Below are positions 1 to 5,092 of a stretch of 5,092 nt of DNA, piece by piece. The translations under genes were made by a program, and so were the position numbers. Position 1 is the first letter of the stretch; each line of letters begins with the position of its first letter. The stretch comes from Acidimicrobiales bacterium (lineage in GTDB: Bacteria; Actinomycetota; Acidimicrobiia; Acidimicrobiales; Palsa-688): positions 1-5,092 of the forward strand of contig JASHVH010000056.1 of assembly GCA_030039575.1 (NCBI GenBank), written 5' to 3'. The notes beneath the pieces were generated by a model. It had not been told where the DNA came from. It did no database searches and worked only from the letters and a program-made list of their open reading frames with translations.

Positions 1-161
1 ATGAGCCGCCGCTCTTCGACGTTGAAAAGCGGGGCCGCCTTCTGGCGGTTGGGGACAGGCGCGATCACTATTCGTTCGAACAGCCGGCTCGCCGTCTCGA
101 CGATCTCGAGGTGCCCGTTATGGAACGGGTCGAAGCTGCCCGGGAACAGGGCTGTCCTCAC
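1..161 (-). CDS. coaD: Phosphopantetheine adenylyltransferase, N-terminal part (runs off the left edge)
   Basis: CoaD catalyses the fourth step of CoA synthesis in the cytoplasm, transferring AMP from ATP to 4'-phosphopantetheine to give dephospho-CoA. Only 53 codons are present; the family is about 160 residues, so roughly two thirds lies outside the window. The visible protein begins MRTALFPGSFDPFHNGH, which contains the nucleotidyltransferase signature with the T/HxGH element as HNGH at residues 14-17. It continues through a strand (RIVIAPVPN, residues 30-38) to KAAPLFNVEERRL, matching the family's usual substrate-binding stretch before the LFxxxER helix. PGSFDP favours CoaD over the related NadD, which usually reads GGTFDPPH. 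The GTG start at 161 is chosen because it gives the correct family N-terminus and has GAGGA 10 nt upstream. It lies 13 nt after the rsmD stop, and rsmD-coaD adjacency is a common conserved pair. The start codon sits in the third copy of a 17-bp tandem repeat. Confidence 0.93.
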   Translation of the reverse strand, partial: MRTALFPGSFDPFHNGHLEIVETASRLFERIVIAPVPNRQKAAPLFNVEERRL

Positions 162-195
162 TTTTCGGCTGTCCTCACTGCTGGGCTTTCCTCAC
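145..195 (-). repeat. Three tandem copies of a 17-bp unit at the rsmD-coaD junction
   Basis: On the minus strand, copies start at 195, 178 and 161, exactly 17 nt apart. They read GTGAGGAAAGCCCAGCA, GTGAGGACAGCCGAAAA and GTGAGGACAGCCCTGTT. The first 12 bases are identical in copies two and three, with one difference in copy one. The sequence just before copy one (CCCGAAAG) resembles the end of copy two. Copy one encodes the end of RsmD, copy two carries the rsmD stop and the coaD Shine-Dalgarno, and copy three carries the coaD start codon and codons 2-4. Because 17 is not a multiple of 3, each copy is read in a different frame. Confidence 0.75.
172..176 (-). promoter_or_regulatory. Ribosome binding site of coaD, overlapping the rsmD stop codon
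   Basis: GAGGA on the minus strand lies 10 nt before the coaD GTG start. It shares bases with the rsmD TGA stop (177-175), so ribosomes finishing rsmD would sit directly on the coaD initiation site. This suggests translational coupling. The motif comes from the second copy of the 17-bp repeat covering this junction. Confidence 0.6.
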
Positions 196-915
196 CTTTC
201 GGGTCTGCTGGCTCGTTGGGGCTTGCTCGTTTGGGCCGGTTCCCTCGGCCGCTCGGGCTCTCTGGTCGTCCTCACTTGGGACCGTCGGGGCCCCGTCGGC
301 TTCGCGCGGACTGGCCAGAGTAACAACCGTACCCCCGTATTGCTTCGACCGTAGTGCCTGCCACCCCTCGGGCAGGACAAGCTCCTCTCCCGTCTCGGCC
401 AGGACCAGCGGTTCGAACGCGGCCAGGCCGGCCAGCAACGCGGCCCAACCCTGCCAGGCGTAGGGCGGGTCGGCCATGACCAGGTCTACGTTGCGCTCCC
501 CCTCCCGCACTCTCCCTAATGCCTCCCCTGCGGACCGTCCTTGCGGGGTCTCCGCCACTCGCCGCCCACTGTCCAGTGCGGCGGCCCGCGAACTTACCCA
601 TCCGAGAACGTCGACCCCCACGACCGTAGCTCGTCCTGGCCCGTAGCCCAACCTGGCCAGGTTGGCCCGCGTCGCCGAGAGCGCACCGCGTGCCTGCTCT
701 ACGAAAGTGACGTGTGAGGCGCCGCGCGACAAGGCCTCGATGCCCATGGCGCCGCTCCCGGCGAACAGGTCCCATACCTCCGCCCCCTCCACGACACCCA
801 GGCTGTCGAGCATCGAAAAGGCGGCCTCCCGCACGCGGTCGCTGGTGGGACGGGTGCCCCGCCCCCGCGGTACCAGCAACCGGCGGCCACCCTTTTCGCC
901 GGCTATGACACGCAC
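175..915 (-). CDS. rsmD: 16S rRNA (guanine(966)-N(2))-methyltransferase RsmD
   Basis: RsmD uses S-adenosylmethionine to methylate N2 of G966 in 16S rRNA (E. coli numbering), acting on assembling 30S subunits. The protein is 246 residues. It opens with the family N-terminus MRVIAGEKGGRRL, followed by a TRPTSDRVREAAFSML stretch (residues 21-36) typical of RsmD. The SAM-binding motif I is WDLFAGSGAMGIEALSRGA (48-66), the acidic end of strand 2 is FVEQ (71-74), and the catalytic N6/N2-MTase motif IV is DPPY (149-152). A late conserved KQYGGTVVTL lies at 191-200. The GTG at 915 is chosen because it yields this N-terminus; no strong Shine-Dalgarno precedes it. The usual family length is about 180-200. 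The excess comes from a hydrophilic insertion at about 110-142, before motif IV, and a polar tail after residue 200. It starts 42 nt after the recG stop. Confidence 0.93.
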   Translation of the reverse strand: MRVIAGEKGGRRLLVPRGRGTRPTSDRVREAAFSMLDSLGVVEGAEVWDLFAGSGAMGIEALSRGASHVTFVEQARGALSATRANLARLGYGPGRATVVGVDVLGWVSSRAAALDSGRRVAETPQGRSAGEALGRVREGERNVDLVMADPPYAWQGWAALLAGLAAFEPLVLAETGEELVLPEGWQALRSKQYGGTVVTLASPREADGAPTVPSEDDQRARAAEGTGPNEQAPTSQQTRKVRKAQQ

Positions 916-920
916 ATTGA

Positions 921-953
921 CCGCCCGGTGCCGGCGGCGTCCAGGTTCGGACG
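921..953 (-). other. Two adjacent inverted repeats filling the recG-rsmD gap
   Basis: On the minus strand, CGTCC-6 nt-GGACG (953-938) is followed immediately by CCGCC-7 nt-GGCGG (937-921), ending 5 nt before the rsmD GTG start. Together they take up 33 of the 42 intergenic bases. The second 3' arm is the only purine-rich stretch near the start, so pairing would hide any weak ribosome contact there. There is no run of T after either stem, so these are not intrinsic terminators. Five-base GC stems arise easily by chance in DNA of this composition. Confidence 0.35.
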
Positions 954-957
954 GCTG

Positions 958-3126
958 TCAGCTTTTGAACAGGTACTCACGGTCTTCGTCGTCCACCAGC
1001 GATCGCAGCTCGCGGACAAGGGCGGGATGGCGGGCCAGAGCGGGGTCAGCGCCGACGATGTCAAACGCCACCTCCCGGGCGAGCGTCACGTACTTGCGGT
1101 GCCGGCGGAGAGAGGCGAGCTTCAGGTCATTAACGCCCTTTTGCCGGGTCCCCAGGATCGTGCCCTCGCCCCGGAGGTCCAGGTCCACTTCTGCCAGTTC
1201 GAAGCCGTCGTTGGTCCGTTCCATGGCGGCCAGGCGCTCTTCCCCGTCCGGCGTCGGAGCCTCGCTGAGCAGGTAGCACCAGGATTTGGCCGCCCCGCGA
1301 CCGACTCGCCCCCGCAACTGGTGCAGTTGGGCGATGCCGAAGCGGTCGGCGTCTTCGATCACCATGACCGTGGCGTTCGCGACGTCCACGCCGACCTCGA
1401 TCACCGTGGTCGCCACCAGCACCTGCAGTTCGCCGGTGCGGAACCGGGCCATGACCGCTTCCTTCTCCCTGGCCGGCAGTTGCCCGTGGAGGAGCCCGAT
1501 GCGCAGGCCGGCCAGCGGGCCCTCAGCCAGGCGGGCCAGCTCCTCACTGGCTGAGGTGGCCTGGACGCGCTCAGACTCCTCCACCAGCGGGCAAACGACG
1601 TACGCCTGGTGCCCCGCAGAAATCTCGTCGCGCACCGTCTCCCAGGCCGCTTCCACGTCCAGTGGGCCACGCGCCCAGACCGTCGCTACGGGCGTGCGCC
1701 CCGGCGGTAGTTCGTCCAGCACCGTAGTGTCGAGGTCCCCGTACACCGTCATGGCTGCCGTGCGCGGTATGGGCGTTGCCGTCATTACAAGCACGTCAGG
1801 CACCGGGCCGCCCGCTTTCTCGCGGAGGGCGGACCGTTGCTCGACCCCGAAGCGGTGCTGTTCGTCGATAACGACCATGCCCAGTCGCTTGAACCGCACG
1901 GATTCGGTCAACAACGCATGAGTACCGACGACGAGGTCGACATCCCCCGTGGCCAGCCCGGCCAGCAGCCGGGCCCGCTCGCTGGCGGTCGTCCGGTTGG
2001 TGAGCAGTTCCACCCGCACCTCTCGCTCGCCCCACAACGAGGCGCCGTCCGGGACAGCCAGACCGGCCAACATCGCCCTCAGCGAAATGTGGTGCTGCTC
2101 GGCCAGGACCTCCGTCGGCGCCATGAGCGCCCCCTGGAACCCACCGGACACGGCGGTGAGAAGGCACCACAATGCCACCAGCGTCTTGCCGGCGCCCACG
2201 TCGCCCTGCAGCAGCCGGTGCATGGGGACGGGCTTGGCCAAGTCCGCCTCGATCTCCGATATCGCCCTTTCTTGAGCTCCCGTAAGGGGAAAAGGGAGCC
2301 CCTGCCGGAACCTTGACAACAGCTCCGACCCCACATTGTGGGCGATGCCTTGGCACTCGCGCTCCACTGCCCGCTTGCGCATCACGAGCACGAGCTGCAG
2401 CCTGAGCAACTCGTCGAAACCGAGGCGCCGCCGCGCTTCGCTCTTCCCCCCCATCGACTCCGGCTGGTGCACCTCCCAGAGGGACCACGAGCGACCGGCG
2501 AAACGGTGCTCTTCCAAAGCTGTGGCCGGGACCGGGTCCTCGAGCTCGCCTACCCAGCGCAGTGCCTCGCCGATGCAAGCGCCGATCTCCATCGAGGAGA
2601 TCCCGGCCTTTTCCGACTGCGGATAGATGGGGACGACCCGGCCCTTCCACTCACCTTCGACGACTTCGACCGACGGGTTCGCCATTTGCCGCCGGCCCCG
2701 GAACGTCGTTACCTTGCCGGAGACGGCCAACTCCATGCCTTCGCGCAGGTACTGCAACCGCCAGGGCTGATTGAAAAACGACAAGCTCAAATAGCCCTGG
2801 CCGTCTGAAATATCCACCACCACGATTGGCTTGGCCCCACGGCGGGAGGGGAGCCGCCGCGCTCGCCGGACCGTGGCCATGACAGTGGCCTCATCGCCTT
2901 CTTTCAGCTCCGGGATGGGCACCTGCGTGGTGCGGTCGAGGTACCGCCGCGGATAGTGGGTGAGGAGGTCGAGCAGGGAAAAAATCCCCATTTCCTCCAG
3001 GGCATCGGCGCGCGTTTTGGCATTTTTTCCGCTCGCCTGCTTGGTGTTCGGCAGTGCCCGAAGGCCGCGCTTGGCCGAAGGGAGCTCCCTCACGGGCGCG
3101 TCCGCCAGCTCGGCCAGGCTCTTCAA
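958..3126 (-). CDS. recG: ATP-dependent DNA helicase RecG
   Basis: RecG is a superfamily 2 double-stranded DNA translocase that remodels stalled replication forks and Holliday junctions and unwinds R- and D-loops. At 722 residues it is slightly longer than the usual 680-700. The N-terminal wedge/OB region spans about 45-160 (DLLTHYPRRYLDRT at 53-66). The helicase core follows: Walker A GDVGAGKT (308-315), APTEVLAEQH (336-345), DEQH box VVIDEQHRFG (418-427), TATPIPRT (449-456), LLHGQLPAREKE (545-556), and motifs V/VI from VATTVIEVGVD to QLRGRVGRG (571-611). The RecG-specific translocation motif is recognisable as DLDLRGEGTILGTRQKG (648-664). The stop is 43 bases before the rsmD start. The TTG start at 3126 is chosen because GAGGAG lies 6 nt upstream and there is no ATG, GTG or TTG in frame further upstream at least to about 3300. 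Residues 20-45, where RecG usually has a GVGP-type helix-hairpin segment, read LRALPNTKQASGKNAKTRAD, which departs from that pattern. Confidence 0.97.
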   Translation of the reverse strand: MKSLAELADAPVRELPSAKRGLRALPNTKQASGKNAKTRADALEEMGIFSLLDLLTHYPRRYLDRTTQVPIPELKEGDEATVMATVRRARRLPSRRGAKPIVVVDISDGQGYLSLSFFNQPWRLQYLREGMELAVSGKVTTFRGRRQMANPSVEVVEGEWKGRVVPIYPQSEKAGISSMEIGACIGEALRWVGELEDPVPATALEEHRFAGRSWSLWEVHQPESMGGKSEARRRLGFDELLRLQLVLVMRKRAVERECQGIAHNVGSELLSRFRQGLPFPLTGAQERAISEIEADLAKPVPMHRLLQGDVGAGKTLVALWCLLTAVSGGFQGALMAPTEVLAEQHHISLRAMLAGLAVPDGASLWGEREVRVELLTNRTTASERARLLAGLATGDVDLVVGTHALLTESVRFKRLGMVVIDEQHRFGVEQRSALREKAGGPVPDVLVMTATPIPRTAAMTVYGDLDTTVLDELPPGRTPVATVWARGPLDVEAAWETVRDEISAGHQAYVVCPLVEESERVQATSASEELARLAEGPLAGLRIGLLHGQLPAREKEAVMARFRTGELQVLVATTVIEVGVDVANATVMVIEDADRFGIAQLHQLRGRVGRGAAKSWCYLLSEAPTPDGEERLAAMERTNDGFELAEVDLDLRGEGTILGTRQKGVNDLKLASLRRHRKYVTLAREVAFDIVGADPALARHPALVRELRSLVDDEDREYLFKS

Positions 3127-3132
3127 CTGCGA

Positions 3133-3138
3133 CTCCTC
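3133..3138 (-). promoter_or_regulatory. Ribosome binding site deciding the recG TTG start
   Basis: GAGGAG on the minus strand is followed by a 6-nt spacer and then TTG at 3126-3124. It is the best Shine-Dalgarno in the window. It justifies the rare TTG start over a longer frame that stays open upstream through the 18-bp repeats but contains no start codon. Confidence 0.7.
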
Positions 3139-3142
3139 GCCC

Positions 3143-3232
3143 GACGCTTTATGGTCACCCGATGCTTTATGGTCACCCGACGCTTTATGGTCACTCGATG
3201 CCGAGGCGTCACTCGATGCTGAAGAGGTACAG
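3143..3232. repeat. 18-bp tandem repeat between the DAK2 gene and recG, three good copies and two decayed
   Basis: On the plus strand the units start at 3143, 3161, 3179, 3197 and 3215. The first three read GAYGCTTTATGGTCACYC and differ only at the two Y positions. The fourth (GATGCCGAGGCGTCACTC) matches the third at 11 of 18 positions. The fifth lies inside the 3' end of the DAK2 gene and matches the fourth at 11 of 18. The array therefore fades into coding sequence on the right and stops about 17 bases short of the recG start on the left. The core is richer in A+T than its surroundings. The 18-bp period keeps reading frames, so one minus-strand frame repeats DHKASG and another repeats VTIK(R/H)R, while the third has TGA and TAA in each good unit. 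Confidence 0.9.
3148..3194 (-). promoter_or_regulatory. Candidate recG promoters built from successive repeat units
   Basis: Each good unit contains, on the minus strand, GTGACC (4 of 6 matches to TTGACA) overlapping CATAAA (4 of 6 to TATAAT). Because the period is 18 bp, the GTGACC of one unit lies exactly 17 bp from the CATAAA of the next. The pairs are 3194-3189 with 3171-3166 and 3176-3171 with 3153-3148; a weaker pair is GTGACG 3212-3207 with 3189-3184. The last pair would start RNA near 3141, leaving a leader of about 15 nt that contains the recG GAGGAG. Both hexamers are imperfect and the -10 lacks its final T, so this remains a suggestion. Confidence 0.25.
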
Positions 3233-4993
3233 GTAAGTGGGCTGGCCCCCGTGGTGCACCTCCGATGTCGTGCCCGGGCGCTGTTCCGCCAGCCATGCGA
3301 TGATGCGGCGGGTGTCCGCGGCGTGAGCGCCTTCCCCCTCTATGACGGTTACAATCTCATGGTCCCCACTATGGGAGACGAGGAGATCCAGTAGGGCGAT
3401 GGCGGCATCCGCCGCTGTCGCCGGGTCATGGGCGACGACTTCTATCCGTTCGCGCGATATCCCTAGCCAATCGCCCTCTTTTACGCTGCCCGCGGCGGTG
3501 ACGGCGTCGCGTGACGCCCGGGCGACCTCCCCCGCTACTACGTGTTTGGCCGCCGCCGCCATGTTGTCTGCGTTCGTGTCTACGTCGGCCTCGGGGTCGT
3601 AGGCCAACAAAGCCGCGAAACCCTCGGGAATGCCGGCAGCAGGCACGACGCGTACCTTTTTCGTCGATTGGTCGGCCGCCTGCTCGGCCGCGGCCACGAC
3701 ATTGCGGTTATTGGGCAGGACGATAACTTGCTCGGCGGGTGCGGCGTTGATGGCGTCCAGGATCTCCTCCGTCGAGGGGTTGGCGGACGGACCGCCGGTG
3801 ACGATTTGACGGGCGCCCAGCGAACGGAATATCCGTTTTACGCCCTCGCCGGAGGCGACAGCCACGACCGCGCTTTTGACCGGTTCGGCCTGCGGCTCCT
3901 CCTGGTTGCCACTGGCGGCGGCCTCGCGTACCCAGCGCTCTTCTTCCACCTGCTCTGCCAGGTCCGTCACCTGGATTTCACGAGGCCGGCCGATCTCGAT
4001 GGCGGCTTCTATCGCGCCCCCGATGTCGTCGGTGTGGATATGGCACTTGTAGAGGCCATTGCCGCCCACGATCACAATGGACCCGCCGTAGCTGGCCCAC
4101 ACCGAGCGGAACGCCGGGATCGACTCGTCGGGCGCCTCGAGCAAGAACATCACTTCGTACCGCAGGTCCGTGACCTCTTCGCTGGCAGTACCTTCCTGGC
4201 CGGCAGTAGCTACGTCTTTAGTAGTCCCGTCCTCAGGCCGCCGTTCAGCTGTACGGCGGTCCGCGCCCGTCCGTGTGCGCAAGCTTGCCGCCGGCACTGG
4301 CGGCCCCGCCGCCCCCGGCAGCGGCGGGATAGCTCGCCCGTCCACCACCTGCAAGAAGCTGTCCAGCAACAACAGGAGACCGGCGCCTCCGGCGTCCACC
4401 ACGCCGGCCGTCCTCAGTGCGGGCAACTGGGCGGTGGTCCCGGCAAGAGCTTTCGACGCGGCGTCACGGGCGGCCTCGAGCACGTCCAGGAGACTGGCAC
4501 CGGGGGTGGCTTCGAAGGCCGAGGCGGCGCCCTCGGAGGCTGCTTTCGCCACCGTCAGGATCGTCCCCTCCACCGGGTTGCTTACGGCGGCGTACGCGCT
4601 GGCGCTGGCGCGAGACAGAGCATCGACGAGTTCGGCTGGGCCGATCTCGGCACCGGGGCCGTCCCGGCCGGCTGCGTCTCGAAACGCGGCGGCCATGCCC
4701 CGCAGCACTTGGGACAGGATCACACCCGAGTTCCCGCGCGCCCCCATCAGGGAGCCGTGGCTCAGGCTCGTGGCCACCGCCTCCAGGTCCACCTCGCGGC
4801 CGTCCGCGCCCGCCGCCGCCAGCTCCCGCTCCACGGCGTCCAGGGTGAGGGCCATGTTGGTCCCGGTGTCACCGTCGGGGACGGGGTACACGTTGAGCCG
4901 GTTGAGCGTGGCCCGGTCCGCCGCCAGGGCATCGCGATAGGCGTGCACGACACGCGCAAGGTCATTGGCCGAAAGACTTCGTGCTGGTCCCAT
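3209..4993 (-). CDS. fakA: DhaL/DAK2-domain fatty-acid kinase, ATP-binding subunit (FakA/YloV family)
   Basis: Members of this family form the ATP-binding half of bacterial fatty-acid kinase: with a DegV-type FakB partner that presents the fatty acid, they make acyl-phosphate for phospholipid synthesis. The 594-residue protein has the DhaL domain at about 10-220: the metal/nucleotide motif NVYPVPDGDTGTNM (34-47), SLMGARGNSGVILSQ (81-95), NPVEGTILTV (139-148) and RTAGVVDAGGAGL (194-206). A low-complexity, Pro/Ala/Arg/Thr-rich linker covers about 225-275. The middle domain (LRYEVMFLLEA from 277, KCHIHTDD 316-323) and C-terminal domain (SGEGVKRIFRSLGA 381-394, VLPNNRNVVAAAEQAA 425-440, ending QPTYLYLFSIE) follow the FakA layout. 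S. aureus FakA is 548 residues; the linker explains most of the excess. The ATG at 4993 is the first start after an in-frame TAG at 5008-5006 and puts PDGDTGTNM at the usual depth, although no good Shine-Dalgarno precedes it. Activity on fatty acids is inferred from the family; no FakB gene is in the window. Confidence 0.92.
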   Translation of the reverse strand: MGPARSLSANDLARVVHAYRDALAADRATLNRLNVYPVPDGDTGTNMALTLDAVERELAAAGADGREVDLEAVATSLSHGSLMGARGNSGVILSQVLRGMAAAFRDAAGRDGPGAEIGPAELVDALSRASASAYAAVSNPVEGTILTVAKAASEGAASAFEATPGASLLDVLEAARDAASKALAGTTAQLPALRTAGVVDAGGAGLLLLLDSFLQVVDGRAIPPLPGAAGPPVPAASLRTRTGADRRTAERRPEDGTTKDVATAGQEGTASEEVTDLRYEVMFLLEAPDESIPAFRSVWASYGGSIVIVGGNGLYKCHIHTDDIGGAIEAAIEIGRPREIQVTDLAEQVEEERWVREAAASGNQEEPQAEPVKSAVVAVASGEGVKRIFRSLGARQIVTGGPSANPSTEEILDAINAAPAEQVIVLPNNRNVVAAAEQAADQSTKKVRVVPAAGIPEGFAALLAYDPEADVDTNADNMAAAAKHVVAGEVARASRDAVTAAGSVKEGDWLGISRERIEVVAHDPATAADAAIALLDLLVSHSGDHEIVTVIEGEGAHAADTRRIIAWLAEQRPGTTSEVHHGGQPTYLYLFSIE

Positions 4994-5092
4994 CCTGTAT
5001 GAACACTACTTGGACGGGTGTGACACCGAACGCGAGCTGCCGTCGCCCAAGTGCTGGCGGGCAGTAACGGCGACCAATGATGCCGGCCAATG
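4994..5092 (-). promoter_or_regulatory. Region upstream of fakA with a possible promoter
   Basis: These 99 bases precede the first gene of the cluster and show no recognisable coding end or start on either strand. TAGTGT (5008-5003, minus strand) fits the actinobacterial -10 pattern TANNNT and lies 9 nt before the fakA ATG, which would give a leaderless or very short-leader mRNA. That would agree with the missing Shine-Dalgarno. No convincing -35 is found 16-18 bp further up. A perfect 5-bp inverted repeat with a 1-nt centre (GGTGT-G-ACACC, 5017-5027 on the plus strand) overlaps the space between the expected -35 and -10 and could be a small operator. CCAATG occurs twice (5074-5079 and 5087-5092). 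Confidence 0.2.

Noticed and set aside
1..161. NadD (nicotinate-nucleotide adenylyltransferase) instead of CoaD
   Set aside because: The start reads PGSFDPFHNGH with a downstream APLFNVEER stretch and the gene follows rsmD, all typical of CoaD; NadD usually starts with a GGTFDPPHxGH motif.
1..354. A 117-codon plus-strand frame starting at the first base
   Set aside because: It runs antisense to the CoaD N-terminus and RsmD C-terminus, both recognisable by family motifs, and its own translation has no recognisable features.
921..953. Intrinsic terminator between recG and rsmD
   Set aside because: Stems are 5 bp and neither is followed by a T-rich stretch on the minus strand; termination here would also cut the conserved operon.
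928..2808. Plus-strand open frames opposite recG (928-1554, 1286-1921, 1837-2316, 2338-2808) and a 284-codon minus-strand frame inside it (1796-2650)
   Set aside because: All lie within recG, whose helicase motifs are continuous across the region. None of the alternatives shows a known domain, and few stop codons are expected at this base composition.
3143..3232. CRISPR array or plasmid-type iterons
   Set aside because: The units are 18 bp and directly adjacent with no unique spacers, so this is not CRISPR. No replication initiator gene or DnaA-box match is nearby, so an origin is not supported.
3542..5002. A 486-residue open frame on the plus strand opposite the DAK2 gene
   Set aside because: It mirrors a gene with clear DhaL motifs along its full length. 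Its own translation has no recognisable domain and is rich in Gly, Arg and His, as expected from an antisense frame of GC-rich coding DNA.

Overview
The window is compact, GC-rich bacterial DNA carrying four housekeeping genes, all on the minus strand. In transcription order (right to left) they are a DhaL/DAK2-family fatty-acid kinase subunit (FakA/YloV type, 4993-3209), the branch-migration helicase RecG (3126-958), the 16S rRNA m2G966 methyltransferase RsmD (915-175) and the first 53 codons of phosphopantetheine adenylyltransferase CoaD (161 to the window edge). The order DAK2-recG-rsmD-coaD is a known conserved arrangement in Actinomycetota and in several high-GC Bacillota. Together with the GTG/TTG starts and the GC-rich third positions, it suggests an actinobacterium most strongly, with a high-GC Bacillota as the alternative. 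The window alone does not settle this.

Gaps are short (82, 42 and 13 nt), no intrinsic terminator is visible between genes, and everything reads in one direction, so the genes probably form one operon. The link between products is genomic habit rather than one pathway: fatty-acid activation for phospholipid synthesis, DNA repair, ribosome modification and CoA synthesis. No tRNA, rRNA, mobile element, CRISPR array or defence system was seen. The 99 bases right of the DAK2 gene hold no recognisable gene and may contain its promoter.

The unusual content lies at the gene junctions. Between the DAK2 gene and recG is an 18-bp tandem repeat (three near-identical copies plus two decayed ones). It creates a startless open extension of the recG frame, a 29-codon reading frame that overlaps both neighbouring genes (GTGA at one end, TTGA at the other), and evenly phased -35/-10-like pairs. 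At the rsmD-coaD junction, three copies of a 17-bp repeat carry the rsmD stop codon, the coaD Shine-Dalgarno and the coaD start codon. Between recG and rsmD, two back-to-back small inverted repeats fill nearly the whole gap. I see no wholly new biological system here; the repeats that build translation and perhaps transcription signals at operon junctions are the points worth checking.
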